From positions 213,393-226,503 of the forward strand of contig NAOQ01000050.1 in NCBI GenBank assembly GCA_002751075.1: a DNA stretch of 13,111 nucleotides, written 5' to 3'. The notes beneath the pieces were generated by a model that saw only the letters and a program-made list of their open reading frames with translations, searched no databases and had not been told where the DNA came from. This DNA is from Ichthyophonus hoferi. Its lineage: Eukaryota; Opisthokonta; Ichthyosporea; Ichthyophonida; Ichthyophonidae. Shown here one piece after another: positions 8,701 through 13,111 of this stretch. The position numbers and the translations under genes were made by a program. Positions within the stretch are counted from its first letter, which is position 1. Each line of letters begins with the position of its first letter.

Positions 8701-8791
8701 CTGTTGCTTATTACGTGATCTTTGCCGCCCATCCAATTTTTTATTAGAACCAGTGAGGCGTCTTCTTAATATACCAGAGCTGAGTGAATGA
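5560..8791 (+). CDS. Gene 2: shorter tandem paralogue of the coiled-coil gene, five exons
   Basis: Spliced model: 5560-5700, 6220-6435, 6703-7392, 7674-7776 and 8616-8791, giving 441 residues. The ATG at 5560 has A at -3, an in-frame TAG seven codons upstream and a TATAAA at 5480. Exon order and motifs follow gene 1: an acidic exon ending in Phe, a Val-Gln exon with LPSSS, then the RAVAAExRC coiled coil. Unlike gene 1 it has only one copy of the heptad unit, followed by a long S/T/N/Q-rich, probably disordered region and a compact C-terminal exon. If the last intron is not used, the protein ends at TAA 7785-7787 with 386 residues. Function unknown; a divergent partner or regulator of the gene 1 product is a guess. 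Confidence 0.65.
5701..6219 (+). other. Intron, 519 nt
   Basis: Donor GTACAT, acceptor CACGCATTCAG at 6219 behind a T/C-rich tract. A minus-strand open frame at 5739-6026 has no coding character. Nothing else recognised. Confidence 0.5.
6220..6435 (+). CDS. Gene 2 exon starting Val-Gln
   Basis: Seventy-two codons, phase 0, from acceptor CAG (6219) to donor GTAAGT (6436). It begins VQTEVIKINTW, the fourth exon in the window to open Val-Gln-x-(D/E)-(I/V). It continues with a basic, S/T-rich, low-helix stretch containing SQTLPSSSTKPSCDL, the counterpart of the linker in gene 1 exon 1139-1243. Confidence 0.75.
6703..7392 (+). CDS. Gene 2 main exon: coiled coil plus disordered tail
   Basis: Two hundred and thirty codons from acceptor TTTTTTGCAG (6702) to donor GTAGGG (7393), phase 0. 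Residues about 11-95 are homologous to copy 1 of gene 1: RVKNLAFCNLLLGEAQDKIK against RVNEIKELKSGIAKSQDEFC, then NRAMKETNRAVAAEARCMKL against ERAIKETRRAVAAENRCKEL. The remaining 135 residues are S, T, N, Q and E rich without heptads and look disordered. Confidence 0.9.
7674..7776 (+). CDS. Gene 2 exon with alternative terminal reading
   Basis: Acceptor TATTTTCAG at 7673 opens ESIIQQAKELESFDINSTIS and continues through TIYMFSFT. A GTATGA donor at 7777 leaves phase 1. Without that splice the frame adds GMI and stops at 7787. I prefer splicing because a well-formed coding frame with a matching phase occurs at 8616, but both outcomes may occur. Confidence 0.6.
7777..8615 (+). other. Intron, 839 nt, with opposite base skew at its two ends
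   Basis: About 7790-8230 is purine- and G-rich with few C. About 8390-8610 is C/T-rich and ends in a CTAAC (8575-8579), a pyrimidine tract and ACAG/CCAAG. No exon is supported inside; the 7964-8155 minus frame looks random. Confidence 0.5.
8616..8791 (+). CDS. Gene 2 probable last exon, compact C-terminal segment
   Basis: The frame reads DNEWGPFPPKVYGPRKYFHG and ends LLNIPELSE with TGA at 8789-8791. It is rich in W, P, F, R, C and Y, unlike translated AT-rich intron, so probably coding. CTAAC at 8575-8579 and a pyrimidine tract precede ACAG at 8607, while phase matching to the 7777 donor favours the AAG at 8615. Use of ACAG would give a different, 23-residue end. It could alternatively belong to a separate gene. 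No domain recognised. Confidence 0.55.
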
Positions 8792-9640
8792 ACCTATGAG
8801 TTGGTAAGGGTAAGCATAAATTCTTGAGTATATGTTTTTCACATTGTACACCTAAGAACCTTTATGAGATAATATGCAAGAGACCTGATCTGTAAAAATA
8901 TTTATATATGCATACACACATACCCAATTGTATATACCTTCAGTTTAAATACATGAATTTATAAATAGTTTACACATTCATGAAAATGTCATCCAATTAT
9001 TCGTATATATTGCAATGATTTGTGACCCATACGATATTCTCTTTCACTAACATCAACAAATAGTCAAAACAAGATATTTCTTTGCACAAATTAAATAACC
9101 TTTATCCATTTGCAATTAAGGAAGTATCCAACAATATTAAACAATTGTAGCTATATAAGGAAATGTCTGAATTAAAATGAATATTCATTTTTAAGAATAC
9201 ATATGTGATTATTCTTGCTTTCTCGAATGTTCCTGTATACTTGAAATAGAAAGGCCTGCTGGTTTCATGAGATCCTACTACCATCTCTCTATAATTATTT
9301 TCAAAGAAATAATTGCAAACAATTAAAGTATTCTTACAAAACATATTCCAACCCCTTTGTAACAGGTACAGTAATCAACAGGCAATTAATGTTATGCATT
9401 AATGTCTTGTGTCTTACAGTACTCGCCCACTACATTTTATCACAGGTAGTACTATAATTGATGTTCGTTATATGGAAACCCTAATGAGATTTCAAGTCTC
9501 TGTATATGTCGATAGTGAAATACACCATTCCCTCTAAGATCGCATGTTGAATATCCTATTGTTATACCATCTAACCAAAAAAATGATTTTCAGAGGGATA
9601 ATTGTAAACCTATTAATTGACCAATAAAATCTACACTCTT
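8792..9640. other. AT-rich non-coding region
   Basis: Gene 2 3' flank and spacer. No convincing frame on either strand: the minus-strand open frame at 9102-9344 has no coding character. It may include worn upstream parts of the retroelement that follows, but I could not confirm any. Confidence 0.5.
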
Positions 9641-10560
9641 AATTAGAAACCGATTGCAATTTGTGCAGCACATTAAAATGTAAGCAATGAACCAATCAAT
9701 CGTACTTTTATAAGTAAATGATTATAAATGGTGCAAAGAGTCTTTCCTAGAGGTCTTGACTAGGTCTTTATACTTCTTCGATTCTATTCCTATCACCACA
9801 CCTTTGTTATTAATTTCCGTACCTCCTGTGGCAAGCCGCACTCTAAAGTCCTAGGAATACTCCAGTCTGAAAGCCCTTCTGGCAACAATGATGGCAAATA
9901 CAACTACCCTCCAAAAAGAGCTACACGCCAAGCTGTGACTGCTTTTATACAAACCTTTTCAGTCATAATTAATTAATATCGTAACAGTATCATAATCCTA
10001 CCCACAGATGCACCAATTTCAACCGGTTGTGTTCAAAGAAAAAAAAATATCCATTTTTTTAATCACTTACCATATCTTATCCGCCACAAGCCACAAGATT
10101 TAATATTATAGAGATTTTAATGTCCAATGATTCTTGGTCTATCCTGTGTTGTTAATATGCAAGTACATTTCTATATTCAAGTCTAACTAAATTAACGACT
10201 TATTAACCAATCACTATCCTTTTAACACAATTTACCACATTCGACGAGGTTGCAATGCTAACATTCCCTGGGAAAATGAAATATGTTTATATGGTTACTA
10301 TGGTTACCCTACCATACATAAAAACGGAAATGAATCCACAAAGTGCCTATCTAGAGCGCTAGGACTCCATGATCCAGTGATTGACTTCCCATTCTAGGCC
10401 ATGTGATCTCCTTTTGGCTACATAATAAAACTATATATCAAAGTTACGCCCAAGAACACCTCATTTACCCCCATTCAATTGGCTACAGGCAAACTTATTA
10501 TATCTGATCATGTGGCTTGCATTACCTCAATCAGTAATGGGCTAACCTCATAATACCTTC
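9640..10560 (+). mobile_element. Fossil of a Ty3/gypsy-type LTR retroelement (integrase region), broken
   Basis: Three islands lie in the order expected of a gypsy-type integrase. Near 9652 is a DCNLC knuckle-like piece. Near 9896-9958 is YPPKRATRQAVTAFIQTF, like the stretch after the first core Asp. Near 10455-10490 is NTSFTPIQLATG, like the TPFxLxxG motif. No intact frame, protease, reverse transcriptase or LTR was found. The copy is heavily degraded, with many breaks, and looks old. The resemblance rests on motif memory, so family assignment is moderate. Confidence 0.42.
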
Positions 10561-10970
10561 ACAGCTTTAATGAGTGATGTTTCTAGGCCACCCCCATTTT
10601 TGTAACCTATTCCTTTTGAATATGTATTAACTATTTCTGCTTTTTTAAGGCGTGGTTAAATCTAACCTCTCTTACTAGCATACTGATTTAAGCGTATTGC
10701 ACGCATATAGCAACTCCCTGGAGGTCCTAGTATGGAATACACACTCGCAATATGCAATATGTTTGCAAAGATACTCAGTTGATCAAGCATTTCTGCTCTT
10801 ATCCCTTTCCTCTATTTAATTATGGACACACTTATTTCACAACTGAAAATTTTATCTAGCATGATGTTGGTATTATTATAAGGATTTTCATTCTAAATGA
10901 TAGGTTTCGTAATCAAAATCATAATCTGTCGATCAAAAGAAGAACAAAGAATTTTTTAAAAAAAATGTCT
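10561..10970. other. Spacer between fossil element and minus-strand gene
   Basis: Slightly less AT-rich than its surroundings, with several short open frames on both strands near 10680-10850. None has splice support or a recognisable product. It may be the far end of the fossil element. Confidence 0.4.
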
Positions 10971-10976
10971 TTTATT
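10971..10976 (-). terminator. Polyadenylation signal AATAAA for the minus-strand gene
   Basis: AATAAA on the minus strand lies 14 nt after the proposed TAA at 10991-10993, followed by a T-rich stretch. It supports the third exon as terminal. Confidence 0.5.
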
Positions 10977-10990
10977 GCAGTTAAAAACCA

Positions 10991-11019
10991 TTAGTTCAAA
11001 TTTTTTTTCTCGCTATCAT
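10991..11019 (-). CDS. Gene 3 proposed last exon
   Basis: Acceptor TTACATTTCACAG ends at 11020. Twenty-nine nt complete an Asn codon and encode DSEKKNLN before TAA. The matching phase and the AATAAA that follows support it, but 29 nt is little evidence. Confidence 0.4.
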
Positions 11020-12683
11020 CTGTGAAATGTAATACAGTTTTAAGATATTGCAATTCCTTTAAAATGAAAAGAATAACTCAAAAAATATTTACAAAAATAT
11101 ATGATTGATGTATATATATTTGTTCACTTTTTGATCGAGAGAAGTTTAATAATTTTGATAGGGAAAAATATAATTGTGATCGAAAACCCCTTCCTAATAG
11201 GGATATCCGTCTGAGTCCAATCTTACCATTAGTCCTTGGTTAGTCTTTTCTCTAATTGGCTCGTCTCAGGAGGGTATTATATTTTTCCATTAGATTGTAC
11301 TTATTCGCATGTTCTCATACATACTAACTTATGTATTTTCACCCATGTTATTATACCGACTATCATATATATATACGCTAGAAATCGATGAATGTTTTAC
11401 TGGAACTTGGTCATCGTATAACAAATAAACACACCATGTTTACGAGCCTATGTGTTGAAATTATTACCACAACCTAATATTATATGAAGATATCCATCAA
11501 TCGAGTAACCAATCTATGTATTATTACATTCGATAAAATGGCCATTCAGAATTACATCACCAGTTCATCATTTTAAAAACCAAACTACTATGAAAAACCA
11601 ATTGAAATTGCGTAATTAAAGGTAATTAGTAATAAAATATCTCTGATACAATCAGTAGTTTCTGTTTTTCTTTCTTTAATTCAAAATAAGGTGCAAGTAT
11701 TTCTTTTACCTTAGCAATTTTCTATATTTGATTATAAATATACTACAATATACCTGAGGCTAAATCGTTTAATATCAGTAATGTATGCGTTTAATACATA
11801 TGTATCGCCGTATCCTAATATATATCTGTTTGAGAATTCAGAGTTGTATATGCTACATTGAATGGGTATACTGTAAGCCTTTACTATACTTTAGATATCA
11901 TATTATATGTGTATAGTACACTATCTCAATGCATGGATAAGTGTATTACTATCGTTGTGGGTATGTGTTAAAATCTAATGTTGCAATGTAATTTGACAAG
12001 TTAAATAAACAAATGCTCACTGTCCCATCTATCGGCCAAGGCCGAAAATAACTCAGGCAATGGAATGATCGAGGAAAAATTTCCTTGGCCAATGTGATCA
12101 AGCTCATATGTAAACTTCGCAAAATCTGTACATATATATACATATACAAATACATATAAGTTAATAAGTTAATATGCCAGATAAAATGGGTATATATATA
12201 ATTGAGTGTACGTGTAAACTTTGACATAAGTGTAAGTATGTGCTGTGTGTCCAAGTATTCTAGTTGGTGTATATGTAAGAGAGGAAAGAAGAGGTGTAAT
12301 ATAAGAAAATAAAAGATGGGTTCGAAATATATATATATATATTAATCCCGTCAAACATAAATAGTTAGGTCTCTCCTATTTTTGGCTTCAAGTTTCTTTT
12401 CAATATTTTGCTAACTACCCTTACTGTATTCCTGGGCCGTGTACATATATATATAGGTGTCCAAGTGTGCATAAAATTAAAAATTATTACACCTCTAGGG
12501 TTGAAAACTCCTATATAAGATAAACTAGATAGCAATCTGTCACCTACCTGGGTCAGCCGTAACAGTTGTACCCTTCTTAAGTAGGTTAGGTGCCCACCCT
12601 TTTCTATCTTCCGCCCATTTTTGAGCATTTTCGTTTATAACAACAGGCTTCGCTGTGGGGATTGGAGTGGTTTTCTCCGACAT
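10991..12683 (-). CDS. Gene 3: small three-exon protein of unknown function, 89 residues
   Basis: Exons 12683-12548, 12125-12021 and 11019-10991 join through two phase-1 introns into one frame. It starts MSEKTTPIPTAKPVVINENA, passes through QKWAEDRKGWAPNLLKKG and LDHIGQGNFSSIIPLPELF, and ends DSEKKNLN. Donors are GTAGGT and GTGAGC; acceptors are TGTACAG and ATTTCACAG. A TATA box lies upstream and AATAAA downstream. The protein is small, soluble-looking and acidic/basic mixed, without signal peptide or membrane helix. I recognise no family. Alternatives: exon 2 may read on to a TAA at 12004-12006 (ending DSEHLFI), or exon 1 may splice to a short frame at 12423-12365. The first two exons look convincingly coding; the third is short. 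Confidence 0.6.
11020..12020 (-). other. Intron of gene 3, about 1 kb
   Basis: AT-rich throughout with no credible exon on either strand. A less AT-rich patch at about 11180-11275 has only short frames. If exon 3 is wrong, this stretch is 3' flank instead. Confidence 0.4.
12021..12125 (-). CDS. Gene 3 second exon
   Basis: Acceptor TGTACAG (12128-12126 end) opens in phase 1, completing a GAT codon with exon 1. It encodes FAKFTYELDHIGQGNFSSII followed by PLPELFSALADRWD. Strong donor GTGAGC at 12020-12015, phase 1. It is locally much less AT-rich than the flanking sequence. Confidence 0.7.
12126..12547 (-). other. Intron of gene 3, 422 nt
   Basis: Runs from GTAGGT to TGTACAG. It includes TA-rich simple sequence at about 12327-12342 and 12445-12456. 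A minus-strand frame at 12423-12365 (RVVSKILKRNLKPKIGET) has an AATACAG acceptor in matching phase and could be an alternative terminal exon. Confidence 0.5.
12548..12683 (-). CDS. Gene 3 first exon
   Basis: ATG at 12683 with A at -3, then 45 codons plus one base to donor GTAGGT (12547-12542). The codon mix and residues such as QKWAEDRKGWAPN are unlike translated AT-rich intron. Reading on reaches TGA within three codons, as expected of an intron. Confidence 0.7.
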
Positions 12684-12897
12684 GATCGTTTCTATATCAT
12701 GTAGTATTGGTAGTGGTTATGATATAGATAATATCACTGATATATTAATACGTATATATGTATATATATATTATAATACGTACGACTACACAAATCTTTT
12801 TCACTCACCTATATATGTATAGATAGTGGTTTTTGAGAAAAACAGACCATGTACAAATAGATAAGCCTAATCCACACAAAAATGCACAAACAAGTAC

Positions 12898-12909
12898 TTT
12901 ATATATATA
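12898..12909 (-). promoter_or_regulatory. TATA box, candidate core promoter of gene 3
   Basis: TATATATAAA reads on the minus strand about 215 nt before the ATG. It directly follows the pyrimidine tract, an arrangement common in fungal promoters. TA-rich surroundings lower its weight. Confidence 0.35.
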
Positions 12910-12914
12910 CCATT

Positions 12915-13045
12915 TTTGGGCAGGTAGAAAGAGGATAAGGAGAGTTTGGAAGAGAGAAAAGGAAGGAAAGCTAAGATATGATGAAGTAAAAGAAAGATGG
13001 AAGCAGCGATTGATAACAAGAAAAGATAAAAGAGAGTTCATAAAG
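12915..13045 (-). promoter_or_regulatory. Polypyrimidine (CT-rich) tract on the minus strand
   Basis: About 130 nt in which the plus strand is strongly purine-rich (AAAGGAAGGAAAG, AGAAAAGATAAAAGAGAG). CT-rich tracts upstream of starts are known from fungal promoters; a role here is inference. Confidence 0.4.
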
Positions 13046-13078
13046 GTGTGTACGTGATTGCTACTATGGGTAAGAAAC

Positions 13079-13082
<4 letters not shown>

Positions 13083-13111
<29 letters not shown>
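13083..13111. repeat. TA dinucleotide microsatellite at window end
   Basis: Uninterrupted alternating TA for 29 nt, continuing past the window edge. Confidence 0.95.

Larger units (their letters stand above)
12684..13082 (-). promoter_or_regulatory. Leader and upstream region of gene 3
   Basis: Upstream of the minus-strand start. It contains TATA-rich sequence at 12745-12772, a TATATATAAAG box at 12898-12909 and a long minus-strand pyrimidine tract at about 12915-13045. No convincing gene is seen here on either strand. Confidence 0.4.

Noticed and set aside
41-8791. One single gene covering both coiled-coil blocks
   Set aside because: In-frame TAA at 5018-5020, AATAAA at 5061, TATAAA at 5480 and a good ATG at 5560 favour two genes, and no clear phase-0 donor lies near the end of the large exon. 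Not fully excluded.
10208-10361. Plus-strand frame of about 50 codons, and a 32-nt minus-strand exon-like piece after CATTTTCCCAG at about 10240-10275
   Set aside because: Both lie within the fossil element, and neither joins to a neighbouring exon in phase.
10680-10850. Cys-rich minus-strand and Tyr-rich plus-strand frames open over the same bases
   Set aside because: Two opposite-strand frames of equal quality, without starts or clear splice sites, suggest chance.
11949-12354. Long minus-strand open frames rich in Tyr, Ile and Thr
   Set aside because: They translate TA-rich simple sequence, and the first overlaps the proposed gene 3 exon in another frame.
12833-13057. Lys/Arg-rich plus-strand open frame
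   Set aside because: It is the translation of a purine-rich tract, has no splice or homology support, and the opposite strand is better explained as a pyrimidine-rich promoter tract.
1-13111. CRISPR arrays, rRNA, tRNA, bacterial operons
   Set aside because: No spaced direct repeats, no cloverleaf-like segments found by eye, and gene structure is clearly intron-bearing. A tRNA scan was not possible here.

Overview
This window looks like spliceosomal eukaryotic DNA: AT-rich, with many introns. The donors are GTATGT, GTGAGT, GTAAGT or GTAGGT-like, several acceptors have a CTAAC-type branch site upstream, AATAAA follows two stop codons, and TATA/pyrimidine-rich stretches lie upstream of starts. 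A fungus, perhaps early-diverging, or another microbial eukaryote fits best. The long introns (up to about 1.1 kb) are unusual for most fungi, and I cannot place the lineage from sequence alone. I recognise no named gene. All exon models below are my own reading of frames and splice sites.

Region 1 (41-5020, +) is the 3' part of a gene for a long coiled-coil protein. Five short phase-0 exons lead into one large exon (3083-5020, 645 residues). That exon is built from tandem copies of a heptad-rich unit; two of about 440 nt are still very similar in DNA. The gene begins upstream of the window.

Region 2 (5560-8791, +) is a second, shorter gene that appears to be a diverged tandem duplicate of the first. 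Its exons match in order: an acidic exon ending in Phe, an exon starting Val-Gln and carrying an LPSSS motif, then an exon with the same ERAxxExxRAVAAExRC core. It then continues into an S/T/N-rich tail and a compact C-terminal exon with no recognised domain.

Region 3 (about 8792-10990) has no confident host gene. Near 9640-10560 scattered + strand islands resemble a Ty3/gypsy-type integrase in the right order. I treat this as an old, broken retroelement copy.

Region 4 (10991-12683, -) holds a small gene that is easy to miss: three short exons joined at two phase-1 introns give an 89-residue protein of unknown function. AATAAA lies after its stop, and a TATA box and pyrimidine tract lie upstream of its start. 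The window ends in a TA microsatellite.

The two coiled-coil genes probably share ancestry and a structural role. Nothing ties the minus-strand gene to them functionally.
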